64,000 nt of DNA, from positions 4,496,001 to 4,560,000 of the forward strand of contig JBBBDQ010000350.1 of assembly GCA_037127315.1 (NCBI GenBank). Direction: 5' to 3'. How positions within the stretch are numbered: position 1 is the first letter of the stretch; each line of letters starts with the position of its first letter. This DNA comes from Ascarosepion bandense. Lineage: Eukaryota; Mollusca; Cephalopoda; Sepiida; Sepiidae. A model generated the notes under the pieces. The model ran no database searches. It was not told where the DNA came from and saw only the letters and a list, made by a program, of their open reading frames with translations. The translations under genes were made by a program, and so were the position numbers. Shown one piece after another: positions 49,885-60,944 of this stretch.

Positions 49885-50095
49885 TTAAGACAGACACGTT
49901 ATTCCATGCTTAAGTGGAAGTGTAGGTGAACTATCTTCAGCTTTCATCATTATTTTACAGAAGATTTCACACGAATGTGATCCGTGTAAAATCTTTTGTA
50001 CAGTGACGACGAAAGCTGAAGATAGTTTGCCTGAAATAGGCCTATACTTCCACTTATCCATGGAATAATGCATCTGTCTTAATTTTTACATTTTT
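49885..50095. mobile_element. PLE-like inverted repeat with GAAAGCTGAAGA centre
   Basis: Arms 49890-49955 and 50005-50085 share GAAGTGTAGG..AACTATCTTCAGCTTTC inverted. GAAAGCTGAAGAT on each arm parallels GAAAGCTTAGA and GAAAGCTCAGA next to other PLE hammerhead hairpins. Bordered by (CA)n at 50096-50134. Confidence 0.55.
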
Positions 50096-50134
50096 ACACA
50101 CACACACACAGACACACACACACACACACACACA

Positions 50135-51073
50135 TACATATATATAATATTAGAAATATTAATTTTTTATGTTACTGTGGTTTCAAATAATGAAGGTTTT
50201 TTTTTTCAGGCAGTGAAAATTATTTACCATTGCTTTCTTACAACAGTTAAAGCACAAGAGCAAAGAGAGAAGTTGGGTAGGGCTGGTCAAGGCCTAGCTA
50301 ATCTGATTTACGACCCGTTCATTTACTACAATTTGCTCATTCACCACAAGAATTCATCCATCACTATTCAATCCTACATATATCACAATATCACAGGAAA
50401 TCTATGAAATTCCCTATGTACCACCATTTTCTTATAAAGATATATAATAAAATCTAATGATCATGACATGAGGTAGGATGGGTAACTAAAACGAAACTAT
50501 TACAAAACGAAAGATAACAAATGTCAGTACAGCCCCCCCCCCCCCCCAAATAAGAGTGGCCGCATTATTCTGCCAATAGACAGAATCAAAAAACTCTCAC
50601 TAACGAAGAGGAAAGATAGATTTCTCTGGAGGAACAACGCTATTCCAAGAACCTAAACTTAAGCCGGAAGATTTCTTGTGGCACCCATGGCCTTCTTGTA
50701 CTGTTCAAGTGTTCAGTGTTGCTGTTGCGGCACGGCATGAAATGAATACATTATCAGCGGACATGGAAATCCCAGCTTGAGCACCGCCAGGGGCAGCGAT
50801 TTCACATAACGTAAATTTGAGGCGACAGTGGAAAACACTGAACTTTCCGCTCACCTAAACTACAGCACCGTGAGAGCGATATGGGAGGCTGATCTACTTG
50901 CAGACGTCGGGTTTGCATCCGAGTTATAAGCCAATATGAATTTAATCTGCATACTAACTTCAGTCAGTCCATTTTCGTAAATTCAAAATGGCTCAAAACT
51001 TAATCATTGAAAATGGCAAGAAATTTAGTTAAATATTTTACTAAGGATGAAAATGGACGAGTTTAAAGACAGC

Positions 51074-51075
<2 letters not shown>
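50135..51075. other. unannotated stretch; C-run and a dispersed repeat
   Basis: C15 at 50533-50547. 50765-50850 (GGAAATCCCAGCTTGAGCAC, CGCCAGGGGCAGCGATTTCA) recurs diverged at 51,360-51,450. No gene. Confidence 0.45.

Positions 51076-51130
<55 letters not shown>
51076..51130. repeat. (TA)n microsatellite
   Basis: About 27 units. Confidence 0.95.
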
Positions 51131-51133
<3 letters not shown>

Positions 51134-51759
51134 TGTTTTTATCTTTTGCCTGTTTTTTGAATATTCTAAAGCTATCTTTTAAGTTTGAAAAGGACTATCG
51201 CTGTTTTGTTCTGCACAATAAAATTTACTATCTAAGAAAGAAGCCATTTGCACCAATGAGAATGAGCACCTGTAGTATAATGGCATACCTTATTTACTTT
51301 GAAGTTAGATTTCACTTTGAAAATACATTCAGTTCTGAAGACCCTAAACGTATGAGAGGCGGAAACCCTGGCTTGAACACCGCCAGGAGCAGTGATTTCC
51401 CATAGCGTCGAAGCGACAATGAGACAACACTGATGATCTGACCGCGACAGTGCAAAAGAGAGCAACCACTTTTCATTTACCGTATACCACTTGGTAAGTC
51501 TGTCTCATTCCTCAGCAAAATGAATTAAATTTCTGGGTTCGACTGTGTTACAGGCCTTCTGGATTGATAAAGAAGGCAGACTGACACTGGAATGAGAAAA
51601 AAAACTGGTATTTTTTGTAACGACATTTCAGAGACAGATATTTTATATGGGTAGGAATAATAGAATCTCCATTCTCTGATAATCCCTTATTGCAAGACTC
51701 ATCTGACCAAAGTTAAATGGTGTAGGAGTCATTGACTCGTGATTAAACAAAGATGATTA
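51131..51759. other. unannotated stretch
   Basis: Holds the second copy of the CACCGCCAGG repeat (51360-51450) and a short inverted repeat (GTCTCATTCC / GGAATGAG) at 51500-51600. No gene. Confidence 0.4.
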
Positions 51760-52267
51760 TCTAAATCTAAATTTATTTATAAATGAAACTTTGTCTGTGT
51801 GTGTGTGTGTGTGTTTGTTACCTATAGACTCCGAAACGGCTGAACCGATTTTCTTGAAAATTTACACAGTTGTACTATAAGCGTCTGCGAGTATTCCTAG
51901 CAAGGTTTTGTGTCGAGGTACCCCCGATAAATATCGAAAATCGATAATCGAAAAAATCGGGTTATAGAAGGAGTGGTCCAATTTTGATTAAATTTGATAC
52001 ACTCATAGACAAAGACATAAGAAACGATATTCAGAAGTTTCAAGGTTTCAGTTCTTACAATATTGCAGAAAATTTGATATCGATACCAGGAAATCAAAAT
52101 TTGACTTACATCCATTCATTTTTCTTTCAGTTTATGGTTTTGCTTTAACTGGAAACGACTATTGCTTTTAGTCTTTCGTGCCAACGTCCAAATAGTCTGA
52201 GCTCCAGGACCATGGATTAGTTTTAAAGCTTTCATTACACCCGAGCAACGCCGGGCTATACTGCTAG
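51760..52267 (+). mobile_element. Helitron-like element, short form, complete ends
   Basis: Starts TCTAAATCTAAATTTATTTA, inserted between A and T (GATTA|TC...CTAG|TGC). It has ACTCCGAAACGGCTGAACCG, the central CGAAAATCGATAATCGAAAA, the 3' hairpin CCCGAGCAACGCCGGG and terminal CTAG. Confidence 0.85.
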
Positions 52268-52289
52268 TGCTAATTAAAAAGACGTAGCA

Positions 52290-52730
52290 TTTTTCTATAC
52301 TTCTGAGATGAGGTAGTGTTTACACTATTCACATTGTTCGAAATATTGTCTTTCTCTTAATTGCCATGTTTACGATGTTTCGGCCGTTGTACGATCCGGC
52401 TTTCTTCAGGTGTTGGTGTTTATCATTCCTATTCTATGTGCGATGACACTTCTGGTAGCCATGTAGTTATCTTTTAACTTGACTCTGTAATGTACAAATA
52501 ACATAGTTAAACTAAAGGGCGTTAAATACATGATTACCAGAAGTCACATCGTATATGGAACGAGAATGATATACCCCAGTGATCGTAATAAAGAATTCGA
52601 TTCAAAATCTTTAGCTTTTGAAGAAAGCCGGAGGGTACAACGGCCGAAATGTCGTAATCATGACAATAAAGACGAAGACAATAGTCCGGAGAGTGTAAAT
52701 GATCAACAGACTGATTCGTTATCATTTAAG
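52290..52730. mobile_element. SINE-F inverted pair
   Basis: The minus-oriented arm (52470-52290) has CTGAAGA, AAGCCG...CGGCC and GAAACATCG. The plus arm (52540-52720) has TTGAAGA, AAGCCGG...CGGCC and GAAATGTCG. The flank TTCTGAGATGAGGTAGTGTT also marks the copies at 38.7 and 61.9 kb. Confidence 0.65.
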
Positions 52731-53159
52731 CTGTACTTCTATTTATCTCAATTTCTATAAGATTAGAACAAGTTCTTTTTAACGTTTCGTTGAATAAGTA
52801 TATGCACAGACTCCACTACAAAATTGATCTTGGTCAGAAATGTTTGCAGCATTTGCAACGGTCATTGGAAAATTGGATCTCACTAGGATCATTATCTTAA
52901 GTAAATAAGATCTTTTTTGTTGTTGTTGTAGATCTTTTGACTTTCATATGAAACTTTATCACTGATTTTTTTTATCTGAAATGAATGTTTGTTTCCTTTG
53001 TTTTTATTTGTTTCTCGGCTTCAACTTCAGCAGGCAAAACATGACACATAAACTGGAACAAGATTTGATCTTTTTCGATATTTGAAAACTGAGAAGAATT
53101 CGAGAAGGAAAAATAAAAATTAAACAAGACAAATATAACACGGAACAGGGGATGTCGAA
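52731..53159. other. unannotated stretch
   Basis: No gene or repeat recognised. Confidence 0.4.
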
Positions 53160-53420
53160 GAAAGGGTAAAAAAAAAAAGAGATGCATCAAGGAGACAGAA
53201 GATGGCAATTGATGTTGCACTTAAATCTTTGGAGATTGTAGCTATAAGGGAAGCAAGCATGTGTAAGGGAGTTTCACAGGCGGAAAGGGCGAGAAAAGAA
53301 ACTAATAGAGTAAAAGTGGCTGTTAAATGTGTTTATTTTGACGGTAAAAATGGTGGGACCTAGTTGCCAATCTAGTTGCACGACTAAATTTATGATGACA
53401 GGGCACAAGGGAATGAACAT
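53160..53420 (-). mobile_element. LINE-A relic
   Basis: Plus-strand AATCTTTGGAGATTGTAGCT, TTTCACAGGCGGAAAGGGCG and GGTGGGACCTAGTTGCCAAT match the minus-strand LINE-A C-terminus. Frame broken. Oligo-A at 53168. Confidence 0.7.
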
Positions 53421-53892
53421 AAGTAAGCATTATTTCCAGGTGTTGTTTCTATGAAGAATGCAATTTGATTGGTTTGCAAAATGTTTTTAAAGAAAATTTA
53501 CAAACTTAAAGGAAATTAAAACAAGAGATGTTTAACTTTTAATTCATTTGTTTTATATGAAATAACTCCAATTTCAAGAAGTTGTAAAAGAATTAAAAGT
53601 TAAAGAATTAAATATAAAATAACAAATTTTGTATTGGCTATATTACACATTAACATCTAATATTATAAATTCTAATTAACTTTTTTTAAATTTCGAGATA
53701 GGCGCTCGTATTTGTTCCTCAGAAGCCAGCAAAATCTGTACTCTTAAATCATGACATAGTCTTCTCTTCATATCAAGCCACTTCCTCCTTCGTAAGTAAA
53801 TTCTGTGTCGAGGATCTGTGAAAAGCTGTCTTGCTTTGATTCCAGAATCTATGATATGCTCTCTCACTCTATAAGATTGCATTCATATAAAA
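53421..53892. other. unannotated stretch
   Basis: AT-rich, then a more balanced part at 53690-53880. No gene recognised. Confidence 0.4.
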
Positions 53893-54251
53893 CTAGCAGT
53901 ATAGCCCGGCGTTGCTCGGGTGTAATGAAAGCTTTAAAACTAATCCATGTTCCTGGAGCTCAGACTATTTGGACGTTGGCACGAAAGACCAAAAAGCAAT
54001 AGTTGTTTTCAGTTAAAGCGAAACCGTAGACTGAAAGAAAAATGAATGGATGTAAGTGAAATTTTGGTTTCCTGGTATCGATATGAAATAAGTTTTTTTC
54101 GTCGTAAATTGAATTTTGAAGGCTAAATAAGTCCTCTAAGAACTACAATTATATCTACTTAGAGCCAAACCCGAAGCAAAAACTAAAATAAAAGGGCTGA
54201 AGAAAATACAGACATACAGGCAGATAAACAGACACACAGAGAAACATCTTG

Positions 54252-54296
<45 letters not shown>

Positions 54297-54553
54297 CGAT
54301 TTTCTGCACTATTGTAAGAACTGCAACCTTGAAAATTCTGAATATCGTTTCTTATGTCTTTGTCTATGAGTGTATCAAATTTGATTAAAATCGGACCGCT
54401 CCTTCTATAACCCGATTTTTTCAATTATCGATTTTCGATATTTATCGGGGGTACACTCGCAGACGCTTATAGTACAACTGCGTAAATTTTCAAGAAAATC
54501 GGTTTCGGATTCTATAGGTAACGGATACACACACATTTATAAATAAGTTTAGA
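53893..54553 (-). mobile_element. Helitron-like element, long form
   Basis: 3' terminus CTAG at 53893-53896 with hairpin CCCGGCGTTGCTCGGG (plus-strand view). The internal module 54090-54295 includes GGCTAAATAAGTCCTCTAAG and a (TA)n run (54255-54293). The 5' end GTTTAGA is on the plus strand at 54548. Confidence 0.8.
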
Positions 54554-54699
54554 TACAAGCTTTATTGTAACCTAATTATGTACAATAATGGATCTTATGC
54601 AATATTGTTTTGACATTGAAAGAATAATGTCTCCTGTAGTTTGCACCTGTTCTAACGTAATAATAATAAATATTCATTCTCTATTTTTATAATCAGCTC

Positions 54700-54767
54700 T
54701 GTTTTAAATGAATGTTTTGAATGTTGCAATTATTTTCTTCGTTCTTATTCATTTGGACATATGCACA

Positions 54768-54822
<55 letters not shown>

Positions 54823-55018
54823 TCTTGTCCACAGATAGATAGATAGTTTCAATGTCGAAAAAATGTACAATTTGTAGTGGATATATAAAAAATTTGTACA
54901 TGTTCTAAAATATAATTTATAATAAATATTCACAGCTTTGTATATTATATATCGAGCACTGTTTTAAATGAATGTTTTGGACGTTGTAAAAAGTTTTTTT
55001 CTTCGTTCCTTATTCACT

Positions 55019-55020
<2 letters not shown>
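54700..55020. mobile_element. hammerhead family H-a relic with (TATC)n
   Basis: Right part TAGTGGATATATAAAAAATT...TAGAACATG-related and ...TATATCGAGCACTGTTTTAA is the inverted H-a flank. GTCGAAAAAATGTAC and TTTGTAG are the surviving stem III/cleavage half. The left part repeats AATGTTTTGAATGTTGCAAT. The centre is replaced by (TATC)n 54767-54822 and (GATA)3 at 54834-54846. Confidence 0.6.

Positions 55021-55072
<52 letters not shown>
55021..55072. repeat. (TA)n microsatellite
   Basis: About 26 units bordering the H-a relic. Confidence 0.95.
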
Positions 55073-55078
<6 letters not shown>

Positions 55079-55309
55079 GAGAGAAAGAGTTTGATCTGTG
55101 CATTTTTGCATTTCCTTCAAGTCCTTGCACAACATCAATATAGGTATAGTGGGGATGAACATTGTTATACCATAACCACCACCAACTACCATACAATCGC
55201 AGCTAATATCTACCTTTCCCGACAACATTAGTACTATGTATAAAATAAATAACAGAGAATGGGTGAACCTTACCATGCATCTCAACTTCAGTTGTTTTCT
55301 CATCACCTT

Positions 55310-56627
55310 GACGTGACCTTCCTTGGCCTTTTCTACAGATATTCTCATGGCAATTGCTCTGACTAGCTTTCCTTCTTAGTGTCTTGACTGCATGAATTTA
55401 AGTGTACTGGATTGGCAACTAGGTCTCACTGTTTTACTGCTGAATTAGCTAGATGCAAATGTCATTTCTGCTCTAACAGTTCCTTTTCTCATACTAGTTA
55501 CCTGTGGAATCCTCTTCCAACTTGTTGCTTCTCGGCCATCTACTATCTTCAAACATTTAAGTGCAACATCAATCACTATCTTCTTGAATGATGTTTTTTT
55601 ATTGTGCTTTCTCATCAATAAAGTCTTTTTTATCATATTTCACCCACAGTGGCATTATTGCCATTTTCTGTTTTCCTGAATCCTGTTCTTTCATTTCATT
55701 TTTCTTCTCGCTAAAGTATTCTTGGATGTGCGTTGTGGTCCAGTGGATATCGACTCGGAAGGAGAAATCGGAGAGCCGAGTTCAAATTCCAGTTGAATTC
55801 ATTGCAATCATATACGCGCCAATACCCTTGAGAAAGGTATTAATCCGTCTCTTCCCTCCAGCTATTGGTTAAATAACAGGACATATTAGGTTCTATAGCC
55901 CTGGCTGGCAACCAGTCTACCGTAGAAAGCAATGGCAACCTACTGCGGGATAATCTTCTGCCCAGTCAGTCATGTCTCTTTCGAGAAATGATCACCTAAG
56001 CGTGTATCACGTATAACATTTAACTGACTGACTAAATATAATAGTTGGTATCATGATTAAGGCTTATACTGGTCATGAAATGGTGGAACAGTTTGCTATT
56101 GTTATGAAGTAATAAACTGATCCCCACTAATTACTACTTAATAATATAGTACATCTCTTCTGTCTCTAGCTATGGGTTAAATAACAGGACTGATTGGGTT
56201 CTATAGTCTTGGCTGGTAACAAGTCTACCGTAGAAAGCAATGGCAACCTACTGCGGGATAATCTTCTGCCCAATCAGTCATGTCTCTTTGGAGACATGAT
56301 CGCCCAAGCGTATTTCACGTAAGGCACTTAACTGACTGAAAGTATTCTTATTCTCTTTCACTGTTAGTAACTTCTTTCGGCTTAGTGGCATTATCGCCAT
56401 CTCCTCTCTTCCTGAAACCGGCTGTCCTTTTCTTCTGATTAAAGATTTTTCGTTGTTGTTCACTCCCAGCAATTACTTGCTTCTTAGTGGCATTATCACC
56501 ATTTTCTGTCTTCCTGAAACCTTTTCTTTTATTGTTCTTTTCTTCTCATTAAAGTCTTCTCTCAGTAACCCCTTTCGCATCTTAGTGGAATTATCACCTT
56601 TTGTTTGCGGTGAAATGATTAAAAAAT
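55310..56627 (+). mobile_element. LINE-A relic with 3' UTR, split by composite SINE-1
   Basis: 55310-55600 matches the LINE-A C-terminus with frame breaks (LATRSHCFTAELARCKCHFC-like, then SYLWNPLP). The 3' UTR has about four ~90-bp units with CTTAGTGGCATTATCGCCAT..TCTTCCTGAAACC..TCATTAAAG, before and after the SINE block. It ends TTTGCGGTGAAATGATTAAA. The interruption 55724-56338 has an exact 11-bp duplication, so the halves are one element. Confidence 0.75.
55724..56338 (+). mobile_element. composite SINE-1 insertion (full copy, spacer, 3' half)
   Basis: A full SINE-1 (55724-56033), a 120-bp spacer of unknown sequence, and a second SINE-1 from the middle to its 3' end (56160-56338). The whole 615-bp block is flanked by AAAGTATTCTT (55713-55723 and 56339-56349). 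It therefore appears to have entered as one unit, or a second insertion or recombination preserved the outer duplication. Confidence 0.85.
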
Positions 56628-56654
56628 CAGACTTGATAAACTATCTAGCTGCTA

Positions 56655-57042
56655 GCTCGAAATTCTTCTTCTTCTATGTGCCCTGTCCCTTCAGGACGTA
56701 GGCGATCATGTTTCTCCACGTCTCGCTATCCCTTGTGGCTCTTAGTATGTTTGCTCCTGTTACACCTCGCAACCCCCGTTCCGTCATCCACCTAATCAGG
56801 CCCTGCAAATATGTTATCCGCTGCCTTCCTCTGTCTCTTTTTTCTTCTATCTGGCCAGTCAGTATCAGGTTCTCCAAGCTCTCCTTCCTTATTGCATCTT
56901 CCTGATGCTCAGTATTAATTTCCTTTTTGTTGCCATTCTTTCCAACACCTCATCGTTGCTTGCATGCTCAGTCCACGATATCCACAGCATCCTTCTGTAG
57001 AACCGCTGCTTCAAGTTTTGTCCTCATTTTCGATGATATTGT
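56655..57042 (-). mobile_element. LINE-C 3' end
   Basis: Minus-strand frame 56877-56674: LILTGQIEEKRDRGRQRITY and LQGLIRWMTERGLRGVTGAN, the C-terminus of an RTE-like endonuclease/RT polyprotein. It is cut at 57042 by a Helitron-like element after GATATTGT. Confidence 0.75.
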
Positions 57043-57212
57043 AAACTGAATTTTGAAGGCTAAATAAGTCCTCTAAGTAAATGGTATTATGGCTGAGACT
57101 AAGAACTACAATTATACCTACTTAGAGCCAAACCCGAAGCAAAAACAAAATAAAGGGCTGAAAAAATACAGACATACAGGCAGATAAACAGACATACACA
57201 CCAACATCTTGC

Positions 57213-57270
<58 letters not shown>

Positions 57271-57526
57271 ATTTTCTGCACTAGTGTAAGAACTGCAACC
57301 TTGAAACTTCTGAATATCGTTTCTGTGTCTTTGTCTATGAGTGTATCAAATTTGATTAAAATCGGACCACTCCTTCTATAACCCGATTTTTTCGATTATC
57401 GATTTTCGATATTTATCGGGGGTACCTCGACACAAAACCTTGCTAAGAACACTCGCAGACGCTTATAGTACAAATGTGTAAATTTTCAAGAAAATCGGTT
57501 AAGCCGTTTCGGAGTCTATAGGTAAC

Positions 57527-57562
<36 letters not shown>

Positions 57563-57601
57563 GGAGACAAAGTTCCATTTATAAATAAGTTTAGATTTAG
57601 A
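57043..57601 (-). mobile_element. Helitron-like element, long form, 3'-truncated
   Basis: The 5' end TCTAAATCTAAAC is on the minus strand at 57601. It runs through the CA/TG repeat, central CGATTTTCGATA region and internal module (TA)n 57217-57266 to 57043. The CTAG hairpin end is absent. Confidence 0.75.
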
Positions 57602-57714
57602 TTTGCAAAATATCTATCGTTGAAGGTATAAGATTTTGTTCCAAATATTTAGATTTCAGTTGTAAGTAACACATAGAGATTAATATGCTGCTGAACCAAA
57701 CAATCAAACCTTCT

Positions 57715-58165
57715 TCTTCTTCTATGTGCCCTGTCCCTTCAGGACGGAGGCGATCATAGTTCTCCACGTCTTCCTATCCCTTGTGGCTCTTAGTATGTTT
57801 GCACCTGTTACACTTCGCAACCCCCGTTCCGTCATCCGCCTGATCAGGCCCTGCAAATATGTTATCCGCTACCTTTCTCTGTCTCTCCTTCCTTCTATCT
57901 GACCAGTCAGTATCAGGTTCTCCAGGCTCTCTTTCCTCATAGCGTGTCCCAGGAACTTCAGTTGTCTCTTCCTGATGCTCAGCATCAATTTCCTTTTTGT
58001 TGCCATTCTTTCTAACACCTCCTCGTTGCTTGCATGCTCAGCCCACGATATCCGTAGCATCCTTCTGTAGAACCACATTTCGGCCGCCTCCAGTTTTGTC
58101 CTCATTTTCGATGATATTGTCCAGCATTCACTGCCGTATTGAAGAACTGACATCACGTAGCAGTA
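57715..58165 (-). mobile_element. LINE-C 3' end, best copy
   Basis: Minus frame 58156-57869: MMSVLQYGSECWTISSKMRT, EAAEMWFYRRMLRISWAEHA, EEVLERMATKRKLMLSIRK, LKFLGHAMRKESLENLILTG, QIEGRRDRER. This is the well-known C-terminus of RTE-like LINE polyproteins after the RT domain. It continues in another frame to GGCACATAGAAG. Confidence 0.85.
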
Positions 58166-58465
58166 ATTTTATAAATCCTTACAAAAAAAACTGATTCGTT
58201 ACTATATATTTTCCCAAGATAATTTCCCTTCTTCTCTGTCTTCACGTGTTTTTGTTGTTACGTTTATTAGATTCGCATCTCTCTCCTACAATTTTTTCTC
58301 GTTGACAATTCGATATCCCCCCCCCGCCCCCCATCACGAACACCACATGCTTACCTTTTCTTAATGGCTTCATATTCCAACTCTTTCAACTTCCAGTTTT
58401 CTTATCGTCCTTTCCTGATTACAAAATCGCTTTGCTGTTGTTCCAAACAACCCTTTCTTATCCTG
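58166..58465. other. unannotated stretch with C-run
   Basis: C-rich tract (CCCCCCCCCCGCCCCCC) at 58316-58332. No gene. Confidence 0.4.
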
Positions 58466-58746
58466 TTGCCTATTGTGGTACAGTGGATATCGGCTCGGAA
58501 CGAGAAGCCGAGTTCGAATTCTAGCTGAATCCATTGGATTCACTTACGCGCAAAATGGGAAAGGTATTATATGGGTTAAATAGCAGGACAGATTGGGTTC
58601 TATAGCCTTGGTCGGCAAGCAGTCTACCGCAGAAAGCAATGGCAACCTACTGCGGGATAATCTTCTGCCCAGTCAGTCATGTCTGTTTCGAGACATGATC
58701 GCCTAAGCGTGTATCACGTATGGCACTCAACTGACTGACTGACTGA
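58466..58746 (+). mobile_element. SINE-1 with internal deletions
   Basis: A box TGGTACAGTGG, B box GAGTTCGAATTCT. Small deletions remove AAATCGGGGA and ACCCTTG segments. The 3' end has extra ACTGACTG units. Confidence 0.9.
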
Positions 58747-58857
58747 CTATACATCCTAAGAACAAAGACAAAAAGTAACTTATCATGTTTTGTCCTCTAA
58801 CTGACTTTATCAAGGAGAATGCAAGGATTTAATTTTGTAACAAGTATTTAGAGATAG

Positions 58858-59170
58858 GATGTGCATTGTGGTGCAGTGGCTATCGACTCGGAACGAGAAA
58901 TCAGAGATCCGAGTTCAAATTCCAGATGAATAAACTGTATTCACTTACACGCAAATACCCTTGGGAAAGTTATTAATCCGTCTCTTGTCCCTCCAGTTAT
59001 AGGTTAAAATAACGGGACAGTTTAGATTCTATAGCCTTGGTTGCCAACCGATCTACTGCAGAAATTAATGGCAGCTTACTGCGGGAAAATATTCTGCCTA
59101 GTCAGTCACGTCTCGAAAAAGACATGATCGCCCATGCGTGTATCACGTATAACATTTAACTAACTGACTG
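58858..59170 (+). mobile_element. SINE-1 full-length copy, diverged
   Basis: GGATGTGCATTGTGGTGCAG head, B box GAGTTCAAATTCC. The 3' hairpin is changed to CGTCTCGAAAAAGACATG. Ends AACTAACTGACTGA. Confidence 0.9.
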
Positions 59171-59374
59171 AGAGAAAAGAGCAAAAATGTTATTGGATTT
59201 TGAGATTATTAAATTAAAGAATGCCTATAAATATTCATCAGTCCAGCTAAAAAGTCTAGGTAAGTTATGGCCGATGTTAAATGACATAATTTAATTTCTA
59301 ATAAACGAAAGTGGGTAAAATATATTTTTTATGCATGTAGATATTTAAGTGATTGTAGTTATTAATTTATGTTT

Positions 59375-59862
59375 TATCGTTTCACCCCGAGCAAGGCATT
59401 TCACTGCCACTATTGCGCAGGGGGGTTATATAGAGGGGAAATTGGTGAGAAAGGATGGTTAGATATAGGAAATGTCAGAAGGAGGGTGATAGGCGGGTAA
59501 GGATACCGAGAGGGTTGGGTAGATGGTGAGAGTGTTGGGAGAATAGGTGCAAGTTAGTGTGATAGGAGGTGTCTATTGACCTTACATTTGAAGTCCTGGA
59601 GATTGTAGCTGTCGGGAAAGCAGACATGTGGAAGGGAATTCCACAGGCGGGAAGCGCGAGAAAAGAAGCTGTTGGAGTAGAAATTACGGTTACATCTTAT
59701 CTGTTTTACTGTAAAAGGGTGGGACCTAGTTGCTAATCTAGTATCTCGTGTAAATTCGTACCTAAGCGGCACCAATGATCTAAGTTCATCGGAGCAGAAG
59801 CCGTGAAAGTATTTGTAGAAGAGGCAAAGGGAAGCCACATCACGCCGGTGCAAATCCGCCGC
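59375..59862 (-). mobile_element. LINE-A 3' end
   Basis: The minus frame within 59862-59554 encodes DVASLCLFYKYFHGFCSDEL through DFKCKVNRHLLSH. The tail CAAGGCATTTCACTGCCACT is on the plus strand at 59392. Abruptly joined at 59862 to an inverted upstream LINE-A segment. Confidence 0.85.
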
Positions 59863-59992
59863 TATGAAAGTCGGTTCTCTGTGCAGAGCCCGGAAGTTTT
59901 TCCCGTCTGAATCTATCCTGCACATATATAAATCTACCATCCGCCCGTGTATTTAATACTGCTGCCACATCTGGTCGGGTGCCCCTGCTATT
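59863..59992 (+). mobile_element. inverted 5' piece of the same LINE-A
   Basis: Plus-strand KVGSLCRARKFFPSESILHI (from GAAAGTCGG) and the following STIRPCI-like codons precede, in the intact element, the part encoded on the minus strand at 59862. This inversion is the signature of twin-primed LINE insertion. Confidence 0.7.
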
Positions 59993-60254
59993 GTGGTGAA
60001 GTTGATATCGGCTCGGAACGAGAAGCCGGGGAGTCGAGTTCGAATTCCATTTGAATTCCATGCATTCACTTACGCGCAAATACCCTCTAGGTATGAGTTA
60101 AATAGCAGGACAGACAGGTTATATAGCCTTGGTTAGCAACCAATCTACCGCAGAAAGTAATGGCAACTGACTGCGAGAAAATCATCTGCCCAGTCAGTCA
60201 TGTCTCTTTCAAGACATGATCGTCCAAGCGTGTATCTCATATGACACTTGACTG
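59993..60254 (+). mobile_element. SINE-1 copy
   Basis: GTGGTGAAGTTGATATCGGC head (A box damaged), B box GAGTTCGAATTCC. The body lacks the GGGAAAGGTATTAA segment. Ends ACACTTGACTGATG. Confidence 0.88.
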
Positions 60255-60523
60255 ATGTTGGCTTGGGAAAGTATAAATCCTAGTTCCTGGTCTTGTCCAG
60301 GCTTTTATTTTTATCAGGTTTTTATTAAGATTTAACTTTTTATTCAAGATTTCACTTCTGTCTAGACAGTCGTCTAGGATTGAAAAACTCTTATCAAAAG
60401 GTATGGCTAACCTCTTATTTTATAATTTCTGTAATTTCAGAGGGAGGCTAAAATGTGCTACACTCTGTTCAAGGCAGAAGAATTAAGTACTCTAAGGTAT
60501 TTTTATATTTTCACATACGTATT

Positions 60524-60660
60524 GGGCACCTCGAGGTGGTGTAATGGTTAGCAAGCTTGTCTTGTTAGAATCATTGCAACTGTGTAGTGAGTTCGAGCCT
60601 CACTGGGTGCCCCATACTTTCGGCCTTGTGCCACATCTAAGATTCGCTTAGTAAATCACC
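60524..60660 (+). mobile_element. SINE-B short copy, 9-bp target duplication
   Basis: GGGCACC at the start pairs with GGTGCCC at 60605-60612, and the T arm GTGAG-TTCGAGC-CTCAC is perfect, so the head still folds like a tRNA acceptor/T domain. The D and anticodon arms are abnormal. The copy stops after GTAAATCACC, before the family tail, yet is flanked by ATACGTATT (60515-60523 and 60661-60669). Confidence 0.7.
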
Positions 60661-60687
60661 ATACGTATTATTATTAGAGAGAAAAAG

Positions 60688-60689
<2 letters not shown>

Positions 60690-60736
<47 letters not shown>
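60690..60736. repeat. (TA)n microsatellite
   Basis: About 23 units at the tail of a LINE-B fragment. Confidence 0.95.
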
Positions 60737-60739
<3 letters not shown>

Positions 60740-60911
60740 ATCATATCACCCCGGTCAAGGCGGTTACGCCACTGAAGCGCAGGGGGATACGTAAGAGTGA
60801 AAAGATTGGAAAAGAGAAAGCCGGAAACCACATCCTAAGCAGGAAACAAGGGATGAGTCTCTTCACCTGTTCAATAGACGTGGGTGGAGTGTGAACCGGC
60901 CGATAGTTAAG

Positions 60912-60912
<1 letters not shown>
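60737..60912 (-). mobile_element. LINE-B 3' tail
   Basis: Plus-strand TTAATCATATCACCCCGGTC, GGGGATACGTAAGAGTG, GAGAAAGCCGGAAACCACAT and GTGTGAACCGGCCGATAGTT. Third copy of the 6.8 kb repeat. A (GA)n tract follows (60913-60943). Confidence 0.75.

Positions 60913-60943
<31 letters not shown>

Positions 60944-60944
<1 letters not shown>

Noticed and set aside
60524..60612. Possible functional tRNA with paired acceptor and T arms
   Set aside because: Length and D/anticodon arms are abnormal, and it matches SINE-B at 39.4 kb.
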